Origin: CAIWHR01 sp963773195 | GTDB lineage: Bacteria > Pseudomonadota > Gammaproteobacteria > Burkholderiales > Casimicrobiaceae | DNA: 64,000 bases | Reading direction: 5' to 3' | Assembly (NCBI GenBank): GCA_963773195.1 | Contig: CAVZAE010000005.1 | Location: forward strand, 682,001 to 746,000 | Notes under the pieces: generated by a model | What the model saw: only the letters and a program-made list of their open reading frames with translations | What the model was told of the DNA's origin: nothing | The model's database searches: none | Program-made: the position numbers and the translations under genes | Shown here: positions 57,030 to 64,000 of the stretch, piece by piece | Layout of the letters: the number at the start of each line of letters is the position of its first letter | Position numbering within the stretch: the first letter of the stretch is position 1

Positions 57030-57482
57030 ATGGCATTCGCATGTCCACATTGCGGGGCACCATACTTCTCGTTCGGAGAGGTGCTACGACACAGCATGCG
57101 GTTGGCCGGCCCAAGCGCGCCCATGATTTGCGCTCGCTGCAAATGGGGAAGCTATGTTGCTCTGACGGGTCGCAACGCTGTATTTGCCCTAATTGTTCTC
57201 ATTGGCGCCTTCGTTGTGTCGTTCCCATCCCCGCTCTCGGATGCAATCTTTGGCTCGCTACAGCGCCCATGGCCGGCGGTCGTTCGTGCCCAGGTATGGT
57301 CAATGGCGATTTTGCTTTCGCTCGGCGTCTTCATGTACGGCGGTCCGCTTACGAAGGTTGAAGAAGGGCGGCCTTTGGGACAATCGTTCGGCCTTGGTGG
57401 GCGGTTGGCTCGGCTCGCGTTTCTATCACTCCTCCTATTCTGGATGTACATAGTGTGGCGAGGTTTGATGAATGCGCCCTAA
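57030..57482 (+). CDS. cassette ORF: zinc-ribbon membrane protein
   Basis: This 150-residue ORF starts 3 bp after attC 16. An N-terminal zinc ribbon is formed by CPHCGAPYF and, 25 residues later, CARCKWGS. Three hydrophobic spans follow (about residues 50-68, 90-105 and 130-147). Such proteins are common unknowns, and a membrane sensor or adaptor role is possible. Confidence 0.7.
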   Translation: MAFACPHCGAPYFSFGEVLRHSMRLAGPSAPMICARCKWGSYVALTGRNAVFALIVLIGAFVVSFPSPLSDAIFGSLQRPWPAVVRAQVWSMAILLSLGVFMYGGPLTKVEEGRPLGQSFGLGGRLARLAFLSLLLFWMYIVWRGLMNAP

Positions 57483-57561
57483 CCAGTCGTTCAAGACGGA
57501 CGCCCCGCTGGCAGCGCTGCGCGGCGTCCCGCGGGTTGCCGGTTAACTTGTTCCGTTAGGC
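57477..57561 (+). repeat. attC 17
   Basis: 85 bp, R'' CCCTAAC (matching its cassette's TTAGGG start) and R' GTTAGGC. Confidence 0.92.
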
Positions 57562-57612
57562 CTCGGACCCCAATCGCACTCGCGCTCTTGCCGTCGCCGT
57601 ATTAGGAGGATC

Positions 57613-57993
57613 ATGCCCAGAGAGATCATTGCAACAGCCAAGGCCCCGAAGCCGCCGCCTACCTATAGTCAAGCGGTCAGAGCCGGCGGCCTAGTCTTTG
57701 TTTCCGGCACCGGCCCTTTTGATCCATCTTCTGGGGCTGTCGTCGGCACCACCATTCAAGAGCAGTGCCGCCAGTGTCTCACCAACATCGCGGCAATTTT
57801 GGAAGCCGCCGGGAGTTCTCTTGGCAAGGTCGTCAGTGCCACCGTTATTCTTCTCGACGAGGCTGATTTCGCGGGCCTGAACGAGGAGTGGGTGAAATGG
57901 TTCCCTTCCGATCCACCGGCTCGTCAGGCCGCAAAGTTGCCTGTCCGCATTCCTGGCATGAAGGTGTCAATTGCAGCAATTGCCGAGGCCTAA
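57613..57993 (+). CDS. cassette ORF: RidA/YjgF family protein
   Basis: This 126-residue protein shows APKPPPTYSQAVRAGGLVFVSG, then VVSATVILLDEADFAGLNEEWVKWF, with the substrate-binding arginine in PARQAAKLPVRIPGM. RidA deaminates reactive enamine/imine intermediates; other clades have unknown roles. A strong AGGAGGATC ribosome site precedes the ATG. It is fully intact and of normal family length. Confidence 0.92.
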   Translation: MPREIIATAKAPKPPPTYSQAVRAGGLVFVSGTGPFDPSSGAVVGTTIQEQCRQCLTNIAAILEAAGSSLGKVVSATVILLDEADFAGLNEEWVKWFPSDPPARQAAKLPVRIPGMKVSIAAIAEA

Positions 57994-58070
57994 CCACTCG
58001 CTCAACCGGACCGCTTCCCGGTGCGCTGGCGCGTCGTCCGCTCGCGGCCGGTTAGCTTAGTTCGTTAGGC
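57988..58070 (+). repeat. attC 18
   Basis: 83 bp, R'' GCCTAAC, R' GTTAGGC. L'' GCTCAAC pairs with L' GTTAGC. Confidence 0.93.
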
Positions 58071-58132
58071 GTCACCACCGACTACGCCGCGCCTCACGCG
58101 CCAAGGGCCACCGGCAGAAAGAGAGACGAGAC

Positions 58133-58492
58133 ATGCTTGAAGGTTCGTGCCACTGCGGTGCCGTGCGTTTGACTCTGCCCTTTCCACCTGAGGTGGCCAC
58201 TGACTGCAACTGTTCGCTCTGCCGCCGTATCGGCGGTCCTACGGTGTATTACGAATTCGGAACGGTCAAGATCGAGGGCCATCCCGAATGTACTTCCGAG
58301 TACATATGGGGTGACAAGACCCTCCGTACAATTCGCTGCAAAACGTGCGGCTGCGTCACACATTGGGAGCCGCTGAACCCAACGCCAGGCGTCAAGCACG
58401 GCGTCAAACTTGGCAACTTCGACCCGCGCTTGATTGCTTCGGTCCGAGTCCGCCACTTCGACGGAGCTGACACTTGGAAATTCATCGACTGA
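58133..58492 (+). CDS. cassette ORF: GFA/CENP-V family zinc protein
   Basis: This 119-residue protein has the GFA zinc pattern: SCHCGAVRLTL, CNCSLCRRIGG, then CKTCGCVTHW. It is distinct from the chromosomal GFA gene at 7254-7646. The ribosome site is GAGACGAGAC. Activity is unknown, as for most of the family. Confidence 0.88.
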   Translation: MLEGSCHCGAVRLTLPFPPEVATDCNCSLCRRIGGPTVYYEFGTVKIEGHPECTSEYIWGDKTLRTIRCKTCGCVTHWEPLNPTPGVKHGVKLGNFDPRLIASVRVRHFDGADTWKFID

Positions 58493-58539
58493 GCACTGCG
58501 CGCCGTCCGCTCGGCGCCGGTTAGCTCTGTTCGTTAGCC
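58493..58539 (+). repeat. attC 19, left half missing
   Basis: Only the loop and right arm remain (CGCCGGTTAGC, R' GTTAGCC), directly after the GFA stop. R'' and L'' are gone, so the GFA and next cassettes are fused. Confidence 0.75.
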
Positions 58540-58554
58540 GTCATCGAGCAGATC

Positions 58555-58887
58555 GTGGATTCCTCCTTCTCCTTCCTGGTGCCGTGCGGAATCATCGCCG
58601 TGGCAAGCATTCCTCTCATCCTCAATGTCGTGCCACCGAACGGCGTCTACGGCTTTCGGACGCGTCAAACCCTCACGAATCGCGAGCAGTGGTTTCGTGC
58701 CAATCGCTTTGCAGGGTGCGCGTTTTTCATCGCCTCAGGGTTAAGCGCCGGCATCTTCGCAACTCACCCAGAATATGCGTCGGGCCGGTCCTTTGCGGGG
58801 CTGATCGTGTTCGTTGTGCCGCTGGTCATTGCATTTGCGGCCAGCTTTGCGTACGTTCGGCGGGTCGGTGGTGGGAGCGAACGATGA
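58555..58887 (+). CDS. cassette ORF: SdpI-like membrane protein
   Basis: A GTG at 58555 gives a 110-residue protein with three spans. The SdpI-family segment PPNGVYGFRTRQTLTNREQWFRANRFAG lies between spans 1 and 2. In Bacillus, SdpI protects against the SdpC toxin, but most family members, including this short form, have no known toxin partner. The cassette begins TTAGCC and ends with R'' GGCTAAC. Confidence 0.82.
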   Translation: MDSSFSFLVPCGIIAVASIPLILNVVPPNGVYGFRTRQTLTNREQWFRANRFAGCAFFIASGLSAGIFATHPEYASGRSFAGLIVFVVPLVIAFAASFAYVRRVGGGSER

Positions 58888-58888
58888 C

Positions 58889-58959
58889 GGCTAACCCGTC
58901 GCTCAACGCGGACGTCCCGCGTGCGGGGCGCGGGCCGCCGGTTAGCTAATCCGTTAGGC
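58889..58959 (+). repeat. attC 20, short form
   Basis: 71 bp, R'' GGCTAAC, R' GTTAGGC. L'' GCTCAAC pairs with L' GTTAGC. The loop is 12-13 bp shorter than in the 84-bp sites. Confidence 0.92.
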
Positions 58960-59013
58960 GTCACGAGCTGCCGCCCCACCGCTGCGACGGGTTCTCAACT
59001 CTTCGGACACGGC

Positions 59014-59559
59014 ATGAAGACGCAAGAACCACAAAAACTCCTTGCTAGTCTGAAGGCACGATTTGAAAAGAACACGTCGAGGCACCAAGGAGTAACTTGG
59101 ACCACGGTGCAAGCGAAGCTGCTGAGCAAGCCAGAAACGTTGAAGGTGCTCCAATCAATGGAAGCTACCGGCGGAGAACCCGACGTGATCGGCTACAACA
59201 AAGCTGCGAACGTCTACATTTTCTATGACTGCTCCGCCGAAAGTCCCCTTGGACGTCGGAGCCTTTGCTACGACCGCGCCGCCCTCGATGCCCGCAAGGA
59301 AAACAAACCGAAGGGCAACACCCTCGACATGGCTGCAGCGATGGGCATTGCTCTTCTAACCGAGGAACAATATCGTCATCTCCAGACACTGGGTGTCTTT
59401 GACACGAAAACTTCCAGCTGGATTAGCACGCCGCATGATGTAAGAGCTCTCGGGGGAGCGGTTTTCTGTGATAGGCGCTATGGCCGGGTCTTCGTGTATC
59501 ACAATGGCGCTGAGTCGTACTACGCGGCTCGTGGCTTCCGAGGTTCGCTGCAAGTGTGA
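59014..59559 (+). CDS. cassette ORF: DUF4256 family protein
   Basis: This 181-residue protein agrees along its full length with the DUF4256 pattern: LKARFEKNTSRHQGVTW, ATGGEPDVIGY, IFYDCSAESPLGRRSLCYDR, then MAAAMGIALLTEEQYRHLQ, FDTKTSSWI and VYHNGAESYYAARGFRG. It is cytoplasmic with unknown function. The ATG at 59014 matches the family N-terminus. Confidence 0.92.
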   Translation: MKTQEPQKLLASLKARFEKNTSRHQGVTWTTVQAKLLSKPETLKVLQSMEATGGEPDVIGYNKAANVYIFYDCSAESPLGRRSLCYDRAALDARKENKPKGNTLDMAAAMGIALLTEEQYRHLQTLGVFDTKTSSWISTPHDVRALGGAVFCDRRYGRVFVYHNGAESYYAARGFRGSLQV

Positions 59560-59606
59560 AAGCCTTCGGAAGCCCATACACGTCGAATTCCAATGCGCGC
59601 CGTGAC

Positions 59607-59688
59607 GCCTAACCGCTGGCTCAACCGGACGCCTCGCCGGCGGCGCTTCCGCCGTCCGCTCCGCGCCGGTTAGCTTGGTTCGTTAGGC
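59607..59688 (+). repeat. attC 21
   Basis: 82 bp, R'' GCCTAAC, R' GTTAGGC. L'' GCTCAAC pairs with L' GTTAGC. Confidence 0.93.
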
Positions 59689-59700
59689 CCCTCCACACTT

Positions 59701-60171
59701 ATGCTAGATGCTCTTCATTCTAGGGTGATCATTCGCCAAGCTGCACCACGAGACGAGAAGCGCTGGCGCGAGTTGTTCGACGGCTACTGCCTCTTCTACA
59801 AGCGCACCCCCTCGGAGCCCCTCACCCGCCACACGTGGGCGCGCATCATGGATGACGCGTCGCCTATCCATGCGATCGTCGCCGAAGATCAACAGGACGG
59901 CGTCATCGGCATCGCGAATTACGTCGTCCACGAACACACGCTCGGCCTCACCCCGGCGTGCTACCTGGGCGACCTGTTCGTCGATCCCGCGCGACGCGCG
60001 GCGGGGGTTGGCGAGCAGTTAATCGACTGGCTGGTGGCCGAGACGAAGCGGGAGGGCTGGTCCAGGCTCTATTGGCACACCAGGCTGAACAACTACCGCG
60101 CCCGCGGCCTGTATGACAAGTTCACGCCGCATAGCGACTTCGTTCGCTACACCGTGTATCCGGAAACATGA
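59701..60171 (+). CDS. cassette ORF: GNAT family N-acetyltransferase
   Basis: This 156-residue acetyltransferase shows IIRQAAPRDEKRWRELFDGY, then YLGDLFVDPARRAAGVGEQLIDWL, which holds the acetyl-CoA pyrophosphate loop (R-x-x-G-x-G/A). LYWHTRLNNYRARGLYDKF follows. GNAT enzymes are frequent in integrons, including aminoglycoside acetyltransferases, but this one resembles general-type members. Substrate unknown. Confidence 0.88.
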   Translation: MLDALHSRVIIRQAAPRDEKRWRELFDGYCLFYKRTPSEPLTRHTWARIMDDASPIHAIVAEDQQDGVIGIANYVVHEHTLGLTPACYLGDLFVDPARRAAGVGEQLIDWLVAETKREGWSRLYWHTRLNNYRARGLYDKFTPHSDFVRYTVYPET

Positions 60172-60267
60172 GACTTCGGAGCGTCGATCATGCCGCTCAG
60201 CACTTGGATCATCCATGCATGATTGAGGTAACTTGGCGCCGTGGCTGTGGCGTCGGAGCTTGTGAGG

Positions 60268-60358
60268 GCCTAACCTGGCGTTCAACCGGACGCCCGGGTA
60301 CGCGTTTTCTTGCTCGCGAATGGCGGTGTCCGGGCACCGGTCAACTTAATCGTTAGGG
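60268..60358 (+). repeat. attC 22
   Basis: 91 bp, R'' GCCTAAC, R' GTTAGGG. The loop is divergent (CGCGTTTTCTTGCTCGCG); the right inner box GTCAAC is atypical. Confidence 0.88.
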
Positions 60359-60366
60359 CCTCTCCA

Positions 60367-60654
60367 ATGGATCGAAAAGAGCTAGAGAGGATGTGGGCGG
60401 CTACGGCTAAGCACTTGACTGCGGCCCGAGCCCAATTGCCAGAGGTACCCGCTCCAGGTCTTGATGGCGCGACAGTCAGCGGTTTCGACGAGTGTTTGCG
60501 GCATAACGAAATGGAGTTGGCACTCGATGAACTTGAGGACTTGGGGCTTACGAATGCACCGCCAGCGGAGTTTTGGCGGCACCTCATGTTCGCGGCCGAG
60601 AGCATGGCACTTTCGGAACGCGCCGCAGATTTCAAGCGGAGGGCAAACGCATGA
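60367..60654 (+). CDS. cassette ORF: small helical protein, unknown (possibly immunity-like)
   Basis: This 95-residue, mainly helical protein has FDECLRHNEMELALDELEDLG and FWRHLMFAAESMAL. The pattern of a short acidic helical bundle ending in FWxxLxxAAxxM is reminiscent of small immunity-type or MafI-like proteins, but I cannot confirm the family. The stop overlaps attC 23. Confidence 0.65.
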   Translation: MDRKELERMWAATAKHLTAARAQLPEVPAPGLDGATVSGFDECLRHNEMELALDELEDLGLTNAPPAEFWRHLMFAAESMALSERAADFKRRANA

Positions 60655-60655
60655 G

Positions 60656-60739
60656 GCCTAACCGCTCGGTCAACACGGATGCCTTGCATGCGCGGCTTCG
60701 CCCGCGCACCGGGTCGCCGGTTACCTTCGTTCGTCAGGC
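60656..60739 (+). repeat. attC 23
   Basis: 84 bp, R'' GCCTAAC and R' GTCAGGC (one deviation). L'' GGTCAAC pairs with L' GTTACC. Confidence 0.9.
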
Positions 60740-60742
60740 AGC

Positions 60743-61111
60743 ATGCCAATCGTGACCGTAGAGGTGGTTTCTGGCGCAAATGACGGAATGGCGCAGGACC
60801 TTGCGCAGTCACTTGCTGATGCCATCGGCCGCGCGCTAAAGTCGCCACCCGGACAGACTTGGGTTCGCGTTCGTTCCGTCACCTGTGATCAATATGCGGA
60901 GAACGAGGCACCTCTCGAGGCGACGCAACTGCCGGTATTCGTCACCATCCTCAAACGGCAAACTTCTCAGAGCGCGGAACTCCAGGCCGAGGTCACGCTT
61001 CTTGCCCATGCGGTCGCCCAAGTCATTGGTCGGCCAGTCTCATCTGTGCACATCGAGTACGCGCCCGCTGCAGCGGGCCGGCTTGCATTCGGCGGCGTGC
61101 TCGTTCAATGA
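60743..61111 (+). CDS. cassette ORF: tautomerase-superfamily protein
   Basis: This 122-residue protein starts MPIVTVEVV, so the processed N-terminus would be the catalytic proline of 4-oxalocrotonate tautomerase-type enzymes. The length (about double a 4-OT subunit) suggests a fused or MIF/CHMI-like form with a second beta-alpha-beta unit (LPVFVTILKRQ and VSSVHIEYAPAAAG). It starts 3 bp after attC 23. Substrate unknown. Confidence 0.75.
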   Translation: MPIVTVEVVSGANDGMAQDLAQSLADAIGRALKSPPGQTWVRVRSVTCDQYAENEAPLEATQLPVFVTILKRQTSQSAELQAEVTLLAHAVAQVIGRPVSSVHIEYAPAAAGRLAFGGVLVQ

Positions 61112-61141
61112 TCATGCTATGGCGATCGGTACTCTTACGTA

Positions 61142-61691
<550 letters not shown>

Positions 61692-61826
61692 CATCCGTCG
61701 AAGCGCTGCCCCAGACAGTCTGGTGGGTCAAGGTCAGGAACGACGCTGGACTCGTTGGCTGGACTCTTGTTGACGAGAATTTCGACGGTGCGGATATGGA
61801 CGCGTGCTCGTGACTGTCGGGAGGCG

Positions 61827-61910
61827 GCATAACCTGTCGCTCGACGCGGACGTCCCGCATGCGGGGCTGTGCCTCGGCATGTGGCCGTCGGTTAGCTTGG
61901 TCCGTTAGGC
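61827..61910 (+). repeat. attC 24
   Basis: 84 bp, R'' GCATAAC (A at the third base) and R' GTTAGGC. L'' GCTCGAC and L' GTTAGC. Confidence 0.88.
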
Positions 61911-61919
61911 CACGCAAGC

Positions 61920-62351
61920 ATGAGCCGCGAGCCGATGCGAGCCATCGACGACCTGAGTTCGCAGCGGTTCTACCATGGCACGAAGGCCGACCTAAAGCCG
62001 GGGGACCTGATCGAGCCAGGCTATGACTCTAACTACGGTAAGAGGAAGAAGGCGGCCTACATTTATCTGACTGCCACCTTGAATGCGGCCACCTGGGGTG
62101 CCGAGCTGGCGCTAGGCGAAGGACCCGGCAGAATTTACGTGGTGGAACCGACCGGACCGATTGAAAATGACCCCAATCTGACGGACAAGAAGTACCCAGG
62201 CAATCCGACGAAGTCATACCGCTCTCAAGAGCCGCTTCGGGTCGCGGGCGAGATCACGGATTGGCAGGGTCACTCCCCAGAAGAACTCAAAACCATGAAG
62301 GACAACATTGAGCGACTTAGGCGACTTGGTGTTGAGGCAATCGACGACTGA
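61920..62351 (+). CDS. arr: cassette ORF: NAD(+)-rifampin ADP-ribosyltransferase
   Basis: This 143-residue protein matches Arr along nearly its whole length: FYHGTKADLKPGDLIEPGY, YIYLTATLNAATWGAELALGEG, RIYVVEPTGPIENDPNL, FPGNPT-like YPGNPTKSYRSQEPLRV and WQGHSPEEL. Arr inactivates rifamycins by ADP-ribosylation of the C23 hydroxyl. The ATG at 61920 lies 9 bp after attC 24; an in-frame ATG at 61935 is also possible. It shares a cassette with the DUF1330 gene. Family assignment is strong; resistance in this host is inferred. Confidence 0.95.
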   Translation: MSREPMRAIDDLSSQRFYHGTKADLKPGDLIEPGYDSNYGKRKKAAYIYLTATLNAATWGAELALGEGPGRIYVVEPTGPIENDPNLTDKKYPGNPTKSYRSQEPLRVAGEITDWQGHSPEELKTMKDNIERLRRLGVEAIDD

Positions 62352-62411
62352 GTAAATGGGAGCGTCACCGCGGCAAGCACAACTTTCCTCAACTACAGCG
62401 ACTATTAACCT

Positions 62412-62705
62412 ATGCCCAAAGCCTATTGGATTGCTGCATATCGCTCTATTCACGATGCGGAGGCTCTCGCCGCGTATGCCAAGCTTGCCGCTCCGGCGCT
62501 TCAGAAAGCTGGCGCACGCTTCCTTGCGCGAGGAAGTCCGGCCCAAGTGTATGAGGGCGGCCTCAACCAACGCACCGTCCTAATGGAGTTCGACAGCGTC
62601 GCGCAAGCGATCGCCGCACACGATAGTCCCGCGTACCAGGAAGCACTCCGCGTATTGGGCAACGGAGTTGATCGGGACTTGCGCATCATCGAGGCAATCG
62701 AGTAA
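62412..62705 (+). CDS. cassette ORF: DUF1330 family protein
   Basis: This 97-residue ferredoxin-like-fold protein shows YWIAAYRSIHDAEALAAYAKLA, then FLARGSPAQVYEG, RTVLMEFDSVAQAIAAHDSPAYQEAL and a closing strand. It is typical DUF1330 length. No function is known. It follows arr after 60 bp without an attC in between. Confidence 0.88.
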   Translation: MPKAYWIAAYRSIHDAEALAAYAKLAAPALQKAGARFLARGSPAQVYEGGLNQRTVLMEFDSVAQAIAAHDSPAYQEALRVLGNGVDRDLRIIEAIE

Positions 62706-62725
62706 GCCGCGGGCGATGTTGCGCC

Positions 62726-62804
62726 GCCCAACGCCTCGCTCGGCCCGTGTCCGTGTGCGGCGTTTCGCGTCCGCACGGGCGGCTAGTTAGCTAGTCCGTT
62801 CGGC
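62726..62804 (+). repeat. attC 25, degenerate R'
   Basis: 79 bp, R'' GCCCAAC and R' GTTCGGC. The loop forms a long GC hairpin, but the L boxes differ from the other sites. Confidence 0.8.
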
Positions 62805-62836
62805 CTCGCGCAGGCCCACATATTTCAGGAGAACTC

Positions 62837-63211
62837 ATGTTTGACCACGTCAAATTCGGGGTCAGCGACTATGCAGCAAGCAAAGCATTCTTCCTCAAGT
62901 CACTCGAACCGCTCGGCGTAGCTGTTATCTCGGAGGGGCCGTCGACGTACGGTGTCGAGCTCAGTTCAAAGAGTAAGGCTTCGTTGTGCCTGTACCAAAC
63001 CGGGGAGAAGCCGGCGCATCTTCACTTGGCGTTCACGGCCGAAAATCGCCAGCAAGTCGAAGCTTTCTATCGCGCGGCTCTGGAGGCGGGTGGCAAAGAC
63101 AATGGTGCGCCTGGTCTGCGCCCGCACTACCACGCGAACTACTATGCAGCTTTCGTCATTGGTCCGGACGGGCACAACATCGAAGTGGTTTGCCACGAAC
63201 CCGGGGCCTAA
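62837..63211 (+). CDS. cassette ORF: VOC family protein (glyoxalase/dioxygenase-like)
   Basis: This 124-residue protein begins MFDHVKFGVSDYAASKAFF and shows HLHLAFTAENRQQVEAFYRAAL, then YYAAFVIGPDGHNIEVVCHEPG. It has the paired beta-alpha-beta-beta-beta repeats of the VOC fold with metal-type H and E residues. Family members include glyoxalases, fosfomycin-resistance proteins and dioxygenases; this one looks like a general lactoylglutathione lyase relative. Ribosome site CAGGAG. Confidence 0.88.
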   Translation: MFDHVKFGVSDYAASKAFFLKSLEPLGVAVISEGPSTYGVELSSKSKASLCLYQTGEKPAHLHLAFTAENRQQVEAFYRAALEAGGKDNGAPGLRPHYHANYYAAFVIGPDGHNIEVVCHEPGA

Positions 63212-63263
63212 CCCTTCGTTCCAGCCGACCGTCTCCGGCGGCCGCTGAACTTTGACGTTAGGC
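63206..63263 (+). repeat. attC 26, short (58-bp) form
   Basis: 58 bp, R'' GCCTAAC, R' GTTAGGC. It lacks most of the variable loop and is close to the minimal attC length known for mobile integron cassettes. Confidence 0.88.
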
Positions 63264-63413
63264 TGCAAATCGCGTGGCCTAGCGCCCGCGCGAAACATCA
63301 TGGACTACGCTATTCGTCACAGTGGTGGAAAGCGAGCCTACGTTGCGTTTCATAGGGTTCCGGAGCGAACGAATGGCGCAAGCGGCTCCTCAGATGAGGA
63401 TCAAGGGAGGGCC

Positions 63414-63740
63414 ATGAAATTCTTATCGCTTCTTATCGTTGCGGCGTTCACGATGACTGTGGCTTCGCACGCTCTATCGCAGCAACTCGGACCCGTTCCC
63501 AATGGTTGTGTGAAGGATCTGTCGGGCAAGATCAGCTGTCCTCCTGTGGGGGGCGAAGTCCACGTGAACCTCTCGGGACAAGCCGTATGTGGTAAGGGAC
63601 GGTGTGTGCGTGACTTGTCCGGAAAGATAACTTGTTCTTCCCTCCCCGCAGGCCAGATTGCACAGGACGTGAATGGCAAGATCATGTGTGCGGGCAGCTG
63701 CGAAGAAGCTTCCGCTTCGTATTGCCAAGTATTGCAATGA
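63414..63740 (+). CDS. cassette ORF: secreted cysteine-repeat protein
   Basis: This 108-residue protein has a signal peptide (LSLLIVAAFTMTVASHALSQ). The mature part is an imperfect repeat: VKDLSGKISC, VRDLSGKITC and QDVNGKIMC, with additional cysteines (GCVKD, AVCGKGRCV, GSCEE, SYCQ). Four or so disulfides are possible. No family is recognised. Ribosome site AGGGAGGGCC precedes the ATG. Confidence 0.72.
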   Translation: MKFLSLLIVAAFTMTVASHALSQQLGPVPNGCVKDLSGKISCPPVGGEVHVNLSGQAVCGKGRCVRDLSGKITCSSLPAGQIAQDVNGKIMCAGSCEEASASYCQVLQ

Positions 63741-63778
63741 ACGCTAGGTCGATCGAGCGCGCGTGGTTACCGCCTGTG

Positions 63779-63869
63779 GCCTGACCTCGCGTTCGAGCGG
63801 ACACGCTAGTCCGCGACTTCGTGCTTATCGACATCGGTGGCAGCCCGCCGCTCAACTTGTGCGATAGGC
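63779..63869 (+). repeat. attC 27, degenerate
   Basis: About 91 bp, R'' GCCTGAC and R' GATAGGC. The array therefore continues beyond the last complete ORF towards the right window edge. Confidence 0.75.
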
Positions 63870-64000
63870 CGCACGAACATCCTCGCCAAGGACGCTCGCA
63901 TCGTGTCCCCCTACTCAGGTTCACTGGAGCTGTCGAGCGAGCTCCCGCCATCGATGGGTGGCTCGCCACGCAGCCGAGCGAGCTACGCGCCATCGCGCGG
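63870..64000 (+). other. start of next cassette, cut by window edge
   Basis: 131 bp after attC 27. A GTG at 63903 opens a frame to the edge, but no domain or ribosome site is visible, so no gene is called. Confidence 0.35.

Noticed and set aside
63870..64000. New cassette gene at the right edge
   Set aside because: Only 131 bp are visible and no start with ribosome site or domain can be supported.

Overview
The window is high-GC bacterial chromosome. Gene content (cbb3 oxidase ccoNOQP-ccoI, tolB-pal-cpoB-mutY, DUF1178, YeeE/YedE, ECF sigma factor with proline/alanine-rich partner) fits a betaproteobacterium, probably Burkholderiales-like. The taxon is an inference; no rRNA or species marker is present.

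Region 1 (0-7.7 kb): tail of a serine hydrolase, DAHP synthase, a MmgE/PrpD protein, and a four-gene glycine-betaine-type ABC importer (SBP, permease, ATPase, permease, minus strand). The importer is divergent from a betaine-homocysteine S-methyltransferase-like gene, so import and use of betaine as a methyl donor are probably linked. A GFA-type zinc protein follows.

Region 2 (7.8-15 kb): tightly overlapped cbb3 oxidase operon ccoN-ccoO-ccoQ-ccoP, a small membrane ORF, ccoI and ccoS. ccoS runs in frame into a frameshifted TauE/SafE membrane protein.

Region 3 (15-27 kb): mostly exported or membrane proteins on the minus strand (arylsulfatase, membrane protein, DUF4239, chalcone isomerase-like, patatin-like lipoprotein, glycine-rich protein, DUF2092). 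A receiver protein, a FixJ-like regulator and a membrane sensor kinase follow. A decayed copy of part of this regulatory locus lies upstream of the arylsulfatase, and both copies keep a perfect 16-bp palindrome.

Region 4 (27-40.3 kb): LacI regulator with two palindromic operators, phosphodiesterase, MalE/UgpB-type importer, MetE-like and endonuclease/phosphatase-family genes, three tRNA-Lys genes, an outer-membrane protein, DUF1178 and YeeE/YedE. Many genes from 13.9 to 40.3 kb carry single-base frame disruptions, which may be assembly errors.

Region 5 (40.4-47.25 kb): intact core genes: ECF sigma and partner, mutY, cpoB, pal, tolB, rlpA and a small basic protein.

Region 6 (47.25-64 kb): a chromosomal integron. 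It begins with the C-terminal half of an integron integrase (minus strand), then 27 attC sites (23 essentially complete, 4 truncated) and 27 cassette ORFs, all plus strand, running to the right edge. Cassettes encode Arr (rifamycin ADP-ribosyltransferase), a Tat-exported flavin dehydrogenase with a CxxCH motif, a methyltransferase, cupin, phosphatase-like, RidA, GFA, SdpI-like, DUF4256, GNAT, tautomerase, RibD-like reductase, DUF1330, VOC and many small membrane or secreted unknowns. The integrase N-terminus and attI are missing, so the array is probably immobile unless an integrase acts in trans. This array is the most interesting part of the window.
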